From the NCBI RefSeq assembly GCF_000243135.2, contig NC_019903.1, positions 3,138,001-3,202,000 on the forward strand: DNA of 64,000 bases, in the 5' to 3' direction. A model generated the notes under the pieces. The model saw only the letters and a program-made list of their open reading frames with translations, was not told the DNA's origin and ran no database searches. Below are positions 1 through 8,933 of the stretch, piece by piece. The translations under genes were made by a program, and so were the position numbers. Origin of the DNA: Desulfitobacterium dichloroeliminans LMG P-21439 (GTDB lineage: Bacteria; Bacillota; Desulfitobacteriia; Desulfitobacteriales; Desulfitobacteriaceae). How positions within the stretch are numbered: the stretch's first letter is position 1; each line of letters begins with the position of its first letter.

Positions 1-953
1 TGGGCTACACCCGCGGCCAGTTGAACGATATTAACTGCCTCACGTCCATTCGTTGCATACAATTTGACCACATTGAGGGCGCTCATTGTGATGGGAATCT
101 CCATCTTAGCAGCTGCACCTCGAGCAATCTGGGCGATTTCTTCTGGTAAGAGGGAACGAAAAAAAATCTCCATACATCTGGAGCGGATAGCCGGCGGAAT
201 CTCTTCCGGACTCCGAGTGGTTGCTCCCACCATACGAAAATCCGCAGGCAAACCATTTTGAAAAATATCGTGAATGTGAGCAGGAACATTAGTGTCTTCT
301 GAGCTGTAATAAGAGCTTTCTAAAATGACCTTTCGGTCTTCCAATACTTTCAACAGTTTATTAATCTGGATAGGATGAAGTTCCCCGATCTCATCGATAA
401 AGAGCACTCCCCCATGGGCCTTCGTTACCGCTCCAGCCTTTGGCTGCGGTATGCCGGCCATACCCATGGCTCCAGCTCCCTGGTAGATTGGATCATGGAC
501 CGAACCGATCAAGGGATCTGCAATCCCTCGTTCATCAAAGCGAGCCGTAGCCCCATCGATTTCTATGAACTTAGCTTCTTCCTTAAATGGGGAAAGGGGA
601 TTCTTTTTTGCTTCTTCAAGAACCAAACGGGCCGCAGCCGTTTTTCCTATACCGGGAGGCCCATAAACCAAAACATGCTGAGGATTGGGCCCACATAAAG
701 CCGCCCGTAACGCTTTAATCCCCTCCATCTGCCCCACAATTTCTTCAAAATGAGCAGGTCGAGTCTTCTCGGACAATGGAGTAGTAAGAGCGATTTTCCG
801 CATCTTTTCTAACTTCTCTAATTCTTTCTTAGATTCCCTCTCGATTGAGACCTTATTCCCTTGTTGGGATTTAAGCAGACCCCAAAAATACAAGCCAATG
901 ATGACGGCAAAGATAAACTGTACCATCATAACGATTCCGGTTAAGCCAGCCAT
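1..953 (-). CDS. lonB: ATP-dependent protease LonB (3' end outside window)
   Basis: Membrane-anchored AAA+ serine protease of the LonB family. At least 317 codons are visible; the proteolytic domain lies beyond position 1. The N-terminus has one membrane segment (about residues 5-27), then a basic coiled stretch, Walker A (GPPGIGKT, near residue 97) and Walker B/DEIGE motif (LFIDEIGELH). The ATG at 951-953 has an AGGAGGG ribosome site. It sits directly downstream of clpX on the same strand, the usual Firmicute clpX-lonB order, with a hairpin between them. In Bacillus LonB is a forespore/membrane protease; the role here is inferred from family. Confidence 0.9.
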   Translation of the reverse strand, partial: MAGLTGIVMMVQFIFAVIIGLYFWGLLKSQQGNKVSIERESKKELEKLEKMRKIALTTPLSEKTRPAHFEEIVGQMEGIKALRAALCGPNPQHVLVYGPPGIGKTAAARLVLEEAKKNPLSPFKEEAKFIEIDGATARFDERGIADPLIGSVHDPIYQGAGAMGMAGIPQPKAGAVTKAHGGVLFIDEIGELHPIQINKLLKVLEDRKVILESSYYSSEDTNVPAHIHDIFQNGLPADFRMVGATTRSPEEIPPAIRSRCMEIFFRSLLPEEIAQIARGAAAKMEIPITMSALNVVKLYATNGREAVNIVQLAAGVA

Positions 954-1057
954 AGTTTTATTCCCTCCTGAGGCTAATACTTTTTATACTTGCTAGTATT
1001 GCCCGCGAAGAGACTTTTAATAATAATGTGAAAAGAGGGGCCTGACCCCTTTTTGCA

Positions 1058-1095
1058 AAAAACTGAGGCAAGGATAACTCCTTGCCTCAGTTTTT
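1058..1095 (-). terminator. Hairpin terminator between clpX and lonB
   Basis: Arms AAAAACTGAGGCAAGGA and TCCTTGCCTCAGTTTTT form a near-perfect 17-bp palindrome that overlaps the clpX stop codon. The run of T on either strand makes it a good Rho-independent terminator; it would end or attenuate clpX transcription before lonB. Confidence 0.75.
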
Positions 1096-2359
1096 ATGCT
1101 GATTCTTCTTTTTTATTTTTCTTGTTTTTATCGATAGTCACGAGCAGTGGTTCTTCCTTCTTGGCGATGGCATCTTTGGTGACGACGCACTTGGTCACAT
1201 CACTACGGGATGGCAGGTCATACATCACATTGAGCATAACCTCTTCCATGATGGCTCTTAGGCCCCGAGCCCCGGTATTGCGTCGAATCGCTTCTTCCGC
1301 AATCCCTTGGAGTGCATCTTCCTTGAATTCCAGGGCGACCCCATCGAGCTCAAGGAGCTTTTCATACTGCTTCACTAAAGCGTTCTTAGGTTCAGTCAGA
1401 ATCCGCACCAAAGCTTCCTCATCCAAAGCATCCAGTTTGACCATAACCGGCAAACGTCCGACGAACTCTGGAATCAGACCAAATTTAAGAAGGTCAGCAG
1501 GGAGAAGCTCTTTGAGTGACTCCCCAATATTCTGCTCGCCCTTTGCCTTAATCTCAGCTCCAAAGCCCATCACCTTTTTCCCGATGCGGTTTTGGATAAT
1601 CTTATCGATCCCATCAAAAGCTCCGCCCACGATGAACAAGATATTCGTGGTATCCAATTGGATGAACTCCTGATGAGGATGCTTACGACCCCCTTGGGGC
1701 GGGACGCTAGCTACAGTTCCTTCTAGAATCTTCAGAAGTGCCTGTTGCACTCCTTCCCCGGATACGTCACGGGTGATGGAAGGATTCTCTGATTTACGAG
1801 CAATTTTATCAATTTCATCAATGTAGACAATGCCTTTTTCAGCTTTCTCCACATCATAATCTGCAGCTTGAATCAGCTTGAGGAGGATATTCTCGACGTC
1901 TTCGCCCACATAGCCAGCCTCTGTCAAAGAGGTCGCATCCGCAATTGCAAAAGGCACATTCAGAACTTTGGCCAACGTTGAAGCAAGCAACGTTTTGCCT
2001 GATCCGGTAGGTCCCAGCATCACGATATTCGACTTTTGGAGTTCCACATCATCGATTTTCATACCCAGATTGATTCGTTTATAGTGGTTATAAACAGCAA
2101 CTGACAAAGCCTTTTTGGCCTCATCCTGCCCAATCACATACTGGTCGAGAATCGCCCGTATTTCTTTGGGTTTTGGAATATCTCCAATCTCCATCCCTAA
2201 ATCTTCATTGAGCTCTTCCTCAATGATTTCATTGCAGAGTTCAATGCACTCATCGCAAATATATACACCAGGGCCAGCAACTAACTTTTTAACCTGGTCT
2301 TGAGTCTTTCCACAGAACGAACATTTAAGCTGGTTCTTTTCGTCGTTGTACTTTGCCAT
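1094..2359 (-). CDS. clpX: ClpX, ATP-binding subunit of Clp protease
   Basis: Unfoldase that feeds substrates to ClpP. 421 aa, the normal family length. N-terminal C4 zinc-binding domain (CSFC ... CDEC, residues about 13-40), Walker A GPTGSGKT near residue 116, pore loop GYVG, Walker [11 protein letters not shown], and C-terminal sensor-2 GARGLR. A GTG nine bases upstream is possible, but the ATG at 2357-2359 has AGAGG eight bases away. It lies between tig (upstream) and lonB (downstream); clpP is not in the window between tig and clpX, where Bacillus-type orders often place it. Confidence 0.97.
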   Translation of the reverse strand: MAKYNDEKNQLKCSFCGKTQDQVKKLVAGPGVYICDECIELCNEIIEEELNEDLGMEIGDIPKPKEIRAILDQYVIGQDEAKKALSVAVYNHYKRINLGMKIDDVELQKSNIVMLGPTGSGKTLLASTLAKVLNVPFAIADATSLTEAGYVGEDVENILLKLIQAADYDVEKAEKGIVYIDEIDKIARKSENPSITRDVSGEGVQQALLKILEGTVASVPPQGGRKHPHQEFIQLDTTNILFIVGGAFDGIDKIIQNRIGKKVMGFGAEIKAKGEQNIGESLKELLPADLLKFGLIPEFVGRLPVMVKLDALDEEALVRILTEPKNALVKQYEKLLELDGVALEFKEDALQGIAEEAIRRNTGARGLRAIMEEVMLNVMYDLPSRSDVTKCVVTKDAIAKKEEPLLVTIDKNKKNKKEESA

Positions 2360-2399
2360 TCCTCTCACCTCTTTAGCACAGAATACCTCTGCACATAGA

Positions 2400-3680
2400 C
2401 TATGCCTGTTCGACGAGGAAGTTTACCGTTTTTTCGGAAACTAAGCTCTGGCGATACATGCCAATCTCACCACGTGCCATGAGGGCCTGTTTCAAATTTT
2501 CCGGGCTGGTCTGATAACGTTCTGCGAGTTTTGCTAATTCGCTATTTAGTTCTTCTTCGGTTACTTCAATTCCTTCTGCTTTAGCAATTGCTTCTAGAAC
2601 GAGTTCGGTTTTGACATTCTCCGAAGCTTGAGGGCGAATGTTTTCTTTTAAGGAATCCATGCTGGTACCCGTATACTGACAATAGGTTTCTAGGTCCAGA
2701 CCTTGATAAGAAAGATTCTGCGCCATATCCTCGAGCATCATACCAATACGATTATCAATCATAGCTGTTGGGATTTCGACACTCGCATGATCTACGGCTT
2801 TAGCAACGACAGCATTTTTATATTCCGCTTCTGCACGTTGTTCTGCCGCTTTCATCAGTTTGTCTCTCAAGTCTGCTTTCAATTCATCAAGAGTCTCAAA
2901 TTCGCTGATATCTTTGGCGAATTCATCATCCAAAGCAGCTATTTCTTTTCTCTTAATTCTGTTGACTTTGACCTTAAACAAAGCTTCCTTACCTTTAAGG
3001 TCTTCAACATGATATTCATCTGGGAAGCGAACGTTGACATCAACTTCCTGTCCAATTTGCGCTCCGATTAATTGCTCTTCAAAACCAGGGATAAACGAAC
3101 CGGATCCGATGACTAAATCATAGCCTTCAGCGGTACCTCCGTCAAAAAGAACTCCGTCGACAGAACCTGAAAAGTCAATATTAGTATTATCTTTATCTTG
3201 AACAGATCCCTCTTCAAGATTGAGAATCTTAGCATGTTGATCTTGCTTACGAACAAGATCTTGCTCTACTTCCTCATCAGTCACCATAGCAGCCGTCTTT
3301 TCCACTTCTAAGCCCTGATAGCTTCCTAGTTCAACTTCAGGCTTCACAGTAACCTTAGCCTTAAAAATCAAGTCCTGGCCATCTTCTATTTGGACAAGCT
3401 CGATCTCCGGGCGATCGACCGGCTCGATTCCTGCTTCATCCACAGCCTTCATGTACTCAGCACCAAGAATATCATCCGCAGCATCGTTATAGAGTGCGGC
3501 AGTTCCTACGTGACGTTCAACCATGATGCGTGGCGCTTTCCCTTTGCGGAAACCCGGTACGTTCACTTTACTAGCTAATGCTTTGGCAGCCTTGTTTACT
3601 GCTGCACTAAATACTTTCGCATCGACGGTCACTTCAAGCTCCACAGAATTCTTTTCTATTTTCTCCATTTTTACTGACAT
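2400..3680 (-). CDS. tig: Trigger factor, ribosome-associated chaperone
   Basis: Binds the ribosome exit site and folds nascent chains. 426 aa. N-terminal ribosome-binding domain with the signature GFRKGK (about residues 43-48), central FKBP-like peptidyl-prolyl isomerase domain (about 160-245) and helical C-terminal chaperone arms. ATG at 3678-3680 follows GGGGGAG at 8 bases. Followed 40 bases later by clpX, so probably one transcript. Confidence 0.97.
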   Translation of the reverse strand: MSVKMEKIEKNSVELEVTVDAKVFSAAVNKAAKALASKVNVPGFRKGKAPRIMVERHVGTAALYNDAADDILGAEYMKAVDEAGIEPVDRPEIELVQIEDGQDLIFKAKVTVKPEVELGSYQGLEVEKTAAMVTDEEVEQDLVRKQDQHAKILNLEEGSVQDKDNTNIDFSGSVDGVLFDGGTAEGYDLVIGSGSFIPGFEEQLIGAQIGQEVDVNVRFPDEYHVEDLKGKEALFKVKVNRIKRKEIAALDDEFAKDISEFETLDELKADLRDKLMKAAEQRAEAEYKNAVVAKAVDHASVEIPTAMIDNRIGMMLEDMAQNLSYQGLDLETYCQYTGTSMDSLKENIRPQASENVKTELVLEAIAKAEGIEVTEEELNSELAKLAERYQTSPENLKQALMARGEIGMYRQSLVSEKTVNFLVEQA

Positions 3681-4006
3681 TTGCTGTGCTCCCCCTTAAT
3701 ACTTCCTTTGGAAAAAAAACATATCTATGTTCATCCTCATGCTGAAACTAGTTTGTCCGGAATTTCCTTGAGGCAAACTTGACATTTTTCGTCATTTATT
3801 GCCTACTCCTGCTTTTCAAACAAGTGCTAAAGGGGGAACTTTGCGTTCCCCCTTCAAAGCAAGGTTTCCATTAAGGAAAGTTGCTTCAGATGGACTTATC
3901 CAAAGGTACTAATAACAAATTTCCTGACCATTCTACCAGACAGTATGCCTAAAATCAAGTTGTCAAGGCTTCAAAGGCCCTATTTTAAAAAGTATACATC
4001 ATTTCA
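3681..4006. other. Intergenic region upstream of tig, with one GC-rich hairpin
   Basis: No gene seen. At 3829-3855 the arms AAGGGGGAAC and GTTCCCCCTT form a strong stem-loop without a clear U-tract; it most likely ends the upstream glycosyltransferase transcript or structures the tig leader. The bases CTTCAGATGG near 3887 recall one block of the intergenic element at 40709 and 48072, but the second block is absent. Confidence 0.5.
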
Positions 4007-5122
4007 TTAGAGTATAGCAAGGATATGTTCAACTGCTCTTTCACTAGCATGGCCCGGCAAAGCATTGGCGGCAGCTTTACGCATGTTCTCAATCTCCTCC
4101 GGATGACTAAGGAGAAATGTAATGGTTTCCTCCAACTCCTCCTCAGTGGTAGCCAATTTGGCGGCCCCAATCCTCTCTAAGAAGTGCGCATTTTCGGCTT
4201 CTTGACCTGGGATAGGCTTAAAGACTATCATGGGTAGCTTCTTCGTTAAGGATTCAGATACTGTGAGCCCGCCGGCCTTAGTGATAATTAAATCGGCAAC
4301 GCTCATCAGCTCTTCAACATTTTTGATATAACCATAACAAACCATAGGATTATGCCCTTCAAGGCCTTCGAGGGTACGATAAAGCTTTTCATCCCGTCCG
4401 CAAACGACCAGGATCTGCAGGGAGGTCTCAGAATTCAAGAGCAACTTACATATTTGTTTAGAACCGCCTAACACCCCGTAAGCTCCCCCCATAACGAGAA
4501 TGGTGGGGCGAATCGGTTTCAGATTCAGCCGTTGCGACACTTCTTCTCGATCAAGGACTTGCTCAAACTTCGGACTTACCGGGATGCCGGTAATTTTAAT
4601 ACGTTCAGGAGCAATTCCTTCCGCTCGCAGTCCATCATAGACATCCTGACACCCAACAATATAGAGATCCACACCGCGATGGATATATTGGCTATGTACC
4701 CCATAGTCTGTAACTACAGAGGCGACCTTACAATCTAAGACTCCCTTATTACGTAGCTCGCCTAAAACTACTCCAATAACTGGATAAGTACAGATAATCA
4801 CGTCAGGATTTAGTTTTTTGATATAATCCAAGAATTCTTTGCGCCCCACGATATTAATAAATCGTTGGAACAAGGAATCCTGACGTATTTTAGAGGTCCG
4901 ATAATAAAACATTCCGTAGAGCTTTGGGGTATGCTTAATCAATTTTATATATGTATTCTTGGCAAGTGTATTAAATCTTTTACTTATAAAAGCAAGAAAA
5001 TCCAAGTGGGTAATTTCTGCATTTGGTGATTTTTCGCGTAAGGCTTCGATCAATGCTTCAGCAGCTCTAATATGACCTGCTCCAAAGGTAGCGGAAAATA
5101 CCAAGACCCTTAACTCCTCCAC
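4007..5122 (-). CDS. MGDG synthase/UgtP-type glycosyltransferase
   Basis: Family GT28 glycosyltransferase, 371 aa, similar in layout to processive diacylglycerol glucosyltransferases and MurG. N-terminal MGDG-synthase domain with the SATFGAGHIRAAEAL motif (about residues 9-23), C-terminal nucleotide-sugar domain with GGAYGVLGG and TKAGGLTVSE. It would transfer a sugar from UDP-sugar to diacylglycerol on the inner membrane face, for glycolipid or lipoteichoic-acid anchor synthesis. GTG start has GGAGG at 8 bases. Donor sugar cannot be read from sequence. Confidence 0.85.
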   Translation of the reverse strand: MEELRVLVFSATFGAGHIRAAEALIEALREKSPNAEITHLDFLAFISKRFNTLAKNTYIKLIKHTPKLYGMFYYRTSKIRQDSLFQRFINIVGRKEFLDYIKKLNPDVIICTYPVIGVVLGELRNKGVLDCKVASVVTDYGVHSQYIHRGVDLYIVGCQDVYDGLRAEGIAPERIKITGIPVSPKFEQVLDREEVSQRLNLKPIRPTILVMGGAYGVLGGSKQICKLLLNSETSLQILVVCGRDEKLYRTLEGLEGHNPMVCYGYIKNVEELMSVADLIITKAGGLTVSESLTKKLPMIVFKPIPGQEAENAHFLERIGAAKLATTEEELEETITFLLSHPEEIENMRKAAANALPGHASERAVEHILAIL

Positions 5123-5239
5123 GCTATTGTCCTCCTTAGGGTTTAGCTTATCTTTTATTATTTTAACTCATTATAACATAATCTTGAATCAAGTATATTA
5201 TATTCCATATTTTAGCAGATAATGAGCATATAAAAAAGC

Positions 5240-5268
5240 TTGTCTTTTAATCAGAACTACGCTATAAT
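5240..5268 (+). promoter_or_regulatory. Sigma-A type promoter of tRNA-Leu
   Basis: TTGTCT (5240-5245), 17-base spacer, TATAAT (5263-5268). Predicted transcription start about 15 bases before the tRNA. Confidence 0.8.
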
Positions 5269-5289
5269 CATACGTGCAGCAACAAACAT

Positions 5290-5372
5290 GCGAGAGTGGC
5301 GGAACTGGCAGACGCACTGGATTTAGGTTCCAGCGGGAAACCGTGGGGGTTCAAGTCCCTTCTCTCGCACCA
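5290..5372 (+). tRNA. tRNA-Leu (anticodon UAG), CCA encoded
   Basis: Acceptor arms GCGAGAG and CTCTCGC pair perfectly, discriminator A and an encoded CCA follow. Anticodon loop TTTAGGT in stem CTGGA/TCCAG gives UAG. A short class-II variable arm precedes the T arm GGGGG-TTCAAGT. It stands alone with its own promoter and terminator. Confidence 0.96.
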
Positions 5373-5384
5373 AATTAAAAGATT

Positions 5385-5412
5385 AAGCGCACTAAATGAG
5401 TGTGCTTTTTTT
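5385..5412 (+). terminator. Terminator of tRNA-Leu
   Basis: AAGCGCACT / AGTGTGCTT stem with loop AAATG and seven T, starting 13 bases after the CCA end. Confidence 0.85.
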
Positions 5413-5431
5413 ATTTCGGGAGCATTTTTCC

Positions 5432-5519
5432 GCTCCGTCGTGATCGTCGTGTAGCGACGGAGCAAGCATGAGTGAGGCCATTGCTTGACGAACTCATCTG
5501 TTCGTTTTGCAATGGCCTC
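5432..5519. repeat. Two adjacent palindromes after tRNA-Leu
   Basis: GCTCCGTCG (5432-5440) pairs with CGACGGAGC (5455-5463); GAGGCCATTGC (5474-5484) pairs with GCAATGGCCTC (5509-5519), with CGAAC/GTTCG pairing inside. They lie between two convergent units. The first has fragments in common (CTTGCTCCG, ATCACG, on the minus strand) with the palindromic units at the tRNA-His tail. Confidence 0.6.
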
Positions 5520-5605
5520 TTGCGCTTACCTCTAAAGAAAACGGCTTTTTTGCTTTGGGTTATTTTGCTTTACATATTAATGTATAGAAAAACTCTACAA
5601 GCACC

Positions 5606-6637
5606 TTAGTCTTGCTCCTGACTTCCTTTCACATTCCCCCGATCGTCGTCACGATCGCGGGCATTCTTGTCCTTATTGTCATTTTGATTGTCACGACTGC
5701 GGTTCTTGTCAGAGTTTGATTTATCTGCTTCCTTATTATCACGAACTTGGTCATTATCATCATCTTTAGCTTGGTTATTTTCTTTATCTTTATCTGGACC
5801 CTTTAGCCCTAATTCCGCTTGTAACTGTTTCAAAGTATCTTTTGCTTCCTTACGCAGTGCTTTGTAATCTTCTTTTGTTTGTTTGTCCATTGCCTTAGCA
5901 TTTTCTTTTTCAAGAGCATCGGCATCCTCAACACCCGGTGTTGTCTCATCTACTGCATCGGTCTCCGTTACATCATCCTCTGTTGTCTTTTCCTCTTCTT
6001 GATTCTTTGCTTCCATTTTCTCCATCTTATCTACTGCCTTTTCCATAGAACGGACAATATTCAGTGCAAGTCTTTGGGAAGCTTGAGGAGGAAGTTTTTC
6101 CAGCAGGCCTCCTAGGACAATGACATTATTAGCATTGACCTTGGTAAAAGCTTCTTGGAGATTTTTATATTCTTCTGACTCCGGATTCTCCAGTTGGGTT
6201 AAAATTTCTTGGGCATTAGCAATCTTTTCATTATAGCGAGTTAAAGCCTTCTCAAAAGCTTTGAGCTTCTTTTCAGAAATTGATTTCGCAGCCTCCTCGG
6301 TTTCCTCGGTCTCCGTAGCTTCCTCGGTCTCCGTGACTACCTCGTTTTTCTCATCGTCATTTACTTTCTTGGCCAGAGCTAAGATTTCTGCCATACTTTC
6401 ATTGGCATGTTCCTCTAGAAGTTTAATTTTCTTCTGAGAATCGAAAGTAAGAGCAACCTGCAATTTCTCAACTAGCTCATCGAGCCAATACAAGGGGGAA
6501 TCAGGAAGAGTTCCCGGATCGATTTCTGTTGCGGACACAATAGCGGTCTCTTCTGTAGTATCTGCTAGTACCATTACCGGGGATACCGGCAGAGCCATAA
6601 GGGCCGCTGTCAATATGAGTGCGATTTGTTTTTTCAT
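5606..6637 (-). CDS. Exported DUF5667 protein with charged, disordered tail
   Basis: 343 aa. Signal peptide at residues 1-25. Then the DUF5667 pattern (PDSPLYWLDELVEKLQ, about residues 45-60, followed by a helical LTFDSQKK segment), an acidic Glu/Thr-rich insertion, a second helical part, and from about residue 260 an Asp/Lys/Asn/Arg-rich low-complexity tail. The family is common in clostridial secreted proteins, with no established function. Monocistronic; ATG with GGGAGAGAG upstream. Confidence 0.75.
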   Translation of the reverse strand: MKKQIALILTAALMALPVSPVMVLADTTEETAIVSATEIDPGTLPDSPLYWLDELVEKLQVALTFDSQKKIKLLEEHANESMAEILALAKKVNDDEKNEVVTETEEATETEETEEAAKSISEKKLKAFEKALTRYNEKIANAQEILTQLENPESEEYKNLQEAFTKVNANNVIVLGGLLEKLPPQASQRLALNIVRSMEKAVDKMEKMEAKNQEEEKTTEDDVTETDAVDETTPGVEDADALEKENAKAMDKQTKEDYKALRKEAKDTLKQLQAELGLKGPDKDKENNQAKDDDNDQVRDNKEADKSNSDKNRSRDNQNDNKDKNARDRDDDRGNVKGSQEQD

Positions 6638-6783
6638 GTTTTCTCTCTCCCAATTATTATTTTTGATTCTCCGAATTCGGTTTTAGCGCTTTCATCTATA
6701 ATTACGAGCCCATTATTCCTTTTTCGGGGGGGACAAAACTAATTTCATCTCAAAAAAATCATCTACTGGTGCAAGTACGTTAG

Positions 6784-6813
6784 CTTCGGAGCGCAAAAAT
6801 GCTCTCAGCGAAG
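6784..6813. repeat. Intergenic stem-loop
   Basis: CTTCG+GAGC (6784-6792) can pair with GCTC (6801-6804) and CGAAG (6809-6813), with TCAG bulged out. It lies in the 254-base gap between the cupin and the DUF5667 gene. No T-run; function unknown. Confidence 0.35.
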
Positions 6814-6891
6814 GGAGTGCATCACACCCCTTTTGCCAAGAGCATTAAGTTCATTAAGGTAAAGTTAAGTTTTAGTTATGTGGTTCTGCAA

Positions 6892-7242
6892 TCAATCTAA
6901 TCTTTCAGTTTGGACAGGTACAGGAGCTGCTACACCAATGAAGACGAAGCGATCCTTACCGGTGTTTCTCATGCCATGAGTTTGGCCTGGCTCAGCGAGA
7001 ATCGCCATTCCTTTGGAGATAGGGACTTCTTTACCATCACCTGCAAAGTACAATCCAGATTCACCTTCAAGGCAAATCCATACATCATCAGCGTTGGGAT
7101 GCATATGCAGGAATACTTCTTGTCCGGGTTCTAGGCACCACATAGCTGCTAGAGTCTTTCCAGATTGGTACACTACGACTTTTTGCGGCACATTGGCATC
7201 AAACTTCGCAAGTTCACCCAGATTAAATAATCTTTTTTCCAT
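6892..7242 (-). CDS. Small cupin-domain protein
   Basis: 116 aa single-domain cupin. Motif 1 is visible as EVFLHMHPNADDVWICLEG (His, His and Glu metal-ligand pattern) and motif 2 as PGQTHGMRNTG. Such stand-alone cupins bind a divalent metal or a small ligand; no specific reaction can be assigned. ATG at 7240-7242 has GGGAG at 8 bases. Single gene, downstream of the glycolate-type oxidase operon but separated from it by a terminator. Confidence 0.8.
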   Translation of the reverse strand: MEKRLFNLGELAKFDANVPQKVVVYQSGKTLAAMWCLEPGQEVFLHMHPNADDVWICLEGESGLYFAGDGKEVPISKGMAILAEPGQTHGMRNTGKDRFVFIGVAAPVPVQTERLD

Positions 7243-7458
7243 ACGATCAACTCCCAATTTATTGTAGCCTTTAATTTTAAAAAGCTTCTAAATCATTTTA
7301 GCACAATACTTGTTTATTCTCTAGCTCGGTTATTAGACAGTAATTTGAGGCGCAACTCCAGGAATCACATAAGTCTAAATCAGAATAAATACGATGACTA
7401 GTATAAGACATTCTGTATAGTTGATCAGATAAGCACTGCGATGGGAGCTACCTAAAAT

Positions 7459-7502
7459 AAGAAACCTAGTACAAGTCCGCAGGCCCTGTACTAGGTTTCT
7501 TT
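7459..7502 (-). terminator. Terminator of the GlcF-GlcE-GlcD operon
   Basis: GAAACCTAGTACA (7461-7473) and TGTACTAGGTTTC (7487-7499) form a 13-bp stem, T-rich on the minus side. Confidence 0.8.
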
Positions 7503-7534
7503 AGAGTTTTCATTGAAAACTGCAATTTATAAAC

Positions 7535-8914
7535 TTATATAGAAATGATCTTTTCTGGGTTAAAGCGGTTAGCAGGGTCAAAGGTTCTCTTCAGCTTACG
7601 GAATGTTTCCATAGCTTCCGGAGTGAATTCCTTATCTAGATATTTTTTCTTAACAATCCCGATGCCATGCTCGCCACTCATAGTACCGCCGAGATCGACG
7701 GCCAGTTCACACAGCGCTTGTTCAGCAGCATGAACCCGCTCAACTTCATCAGGATTCCGTTGATCGAAGAGCACCAAGGGGTGAACATTGCCGTCACCAG
7801 CATGGGCTACGATACCGATAATCATATCGTAATCCTTAGCCACCTTGAGAATCCCCTCAATCGCTTGTGGAAACTTGTCTCTCGGCAAGGTAATATCCTG
7901 AATCGAATAGCAAGGCTTAACACGGGCAACCGATCCAAAAGCGACCCGGCGAGAGAGCCAGATTTGGTCTACTTCTGCAGCTGACTGAGCAATTTTGAAG
8001 TCCCTGGCATTTGCTTTCTCAGTGACGCCACGAATGGTCGCGATTTGCTCCTCCATATCTTCCGGATAACCATCGATTTCGATGATGAGAATAGCTCCCG
8101 CATCACGAGGCAATCCAGCATGACAATAATCCTCAGTGGTATTGATGAGCAGGTTGTCCATCATTTCTAACGTCGTGGGGATAATTCCAGCCGCAACGAT
8201 GTCTGCAACGGTCTGAGAAGCCTCTTCTACCTTACTATAAACAGCCAACATCGTCTTTTTCGTGGTCGGCTTGGGTAAAATTCGCAGATATGCTTTGGTA
8301 ACATACCCTAAAGTTCCTTCAGAACCGACAATGATACGGGTCAAATCAAGACCCGGTTCGCTTTTAAAGTTCCGTCCACCCGTACGAATAACTTTGCCAT
8401 TGGGCAAAACGACTTCTAAGCCGAGAATGGAGTCACGGGTTACCCCATACTTAAAGCAACGAGGTCCACCGGAACACTCTCCGATATTACCGCCCAGAGT
8501 CGAAGCCTTCCAGGAAGAAGGATCGGGAGGATAGTAAAAACCGTATTTCTCGAGCTCTTGTTGCAGATCAAAGTTAACTACCCCTGGCTCAACAACGGCG
8601 ACAAAATTCTCCGTATCAATCTCCAGCACCTTCGTCATCCGCGTGCAGTTCACAACGATTGATTTCTCTGAAGGGATCGTACCACCACTAACGTTGGTAC
8701 CGGCACCCCGAGGAACCATCTTAATATTTTGCTCATTCATATATTTGACAAGTTCAACCACTTGATCGGTACTTTGTGGAAACACAACGCCCATCGCGTC
8801 ACCGCTGAGCAATGTACCGTCATAGCCGTATGCGTAGAGCTCTGTGGGACGAGTCACCACATTTTTCTCTCCGACAATCTCTTGCAGTCGATCAATAATT
8901 GTTTGAGATAACAT
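7535..8914 (-). CDS. FAD-linked 2-hydroxyacid dehydrogenase, GlcD type
   Basis: 459 aa VAO-family flavoprotein that would oxidise glycolate, D-lactate or a related 2-hydroxyacid. N-terminal FAD_binding_4 domain with PRGAGTNVSGGTIP (about residues 69-82), C-terminal FAD-oxidase domain ending with the GEHGIG motif. ATG with AAGGAGGG upstream. Third gene of a GlcF-GlcE-GlcD type operon read from 11.5 kb; the Fe-S partner would carry electrons to the membrane or to an electron-transfer flavoprotein. Substrate is not readable from sequence. Confidence 0.88.
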   Translation of the reverse strand: MLSQTIIDRLQEIVGEKNVVTRPTELYAYGYDGTLLSGDAMGVVFPQSTDQVVELVKYMNEQNIKMVPRGAGTNVSGGTIPSEKSIVVNCTRMTKVLEIDTENFVAVVEPGVVNFDLQQELEKYGFYYPPDPSSWKASTLGGNIGECSGGPRCFKYGVTRDSILGLEVVLPNGKVIRTGGRNFKSEPGLDLTRIIVGSEGTLGYVTKAYLRILPKPTTKKTMLAVYSKVEEASQTVADIVAAGIIPTTLEMMDNLLINTTEDYCHAGLPRDAGAILIIEIDGYPEDMEEQIATIRGVTEKANARDFKIAQSAAEVDQIWLSRRVAFGSVARVKPCYSIQDITLPRDKFPQAIEGILKVAKDYDMIIGIVAHAGDGNVHPLVLFDQRNPDEVERVHAAEQALCELAVDLGGTMSGEHGIGIVKKKYLDKEFTPEAMETFRKLKRTFDPANRFNPEKIISI

Positions 8915-8933
8915 TTTCAGCCCTCCTTCTTTC

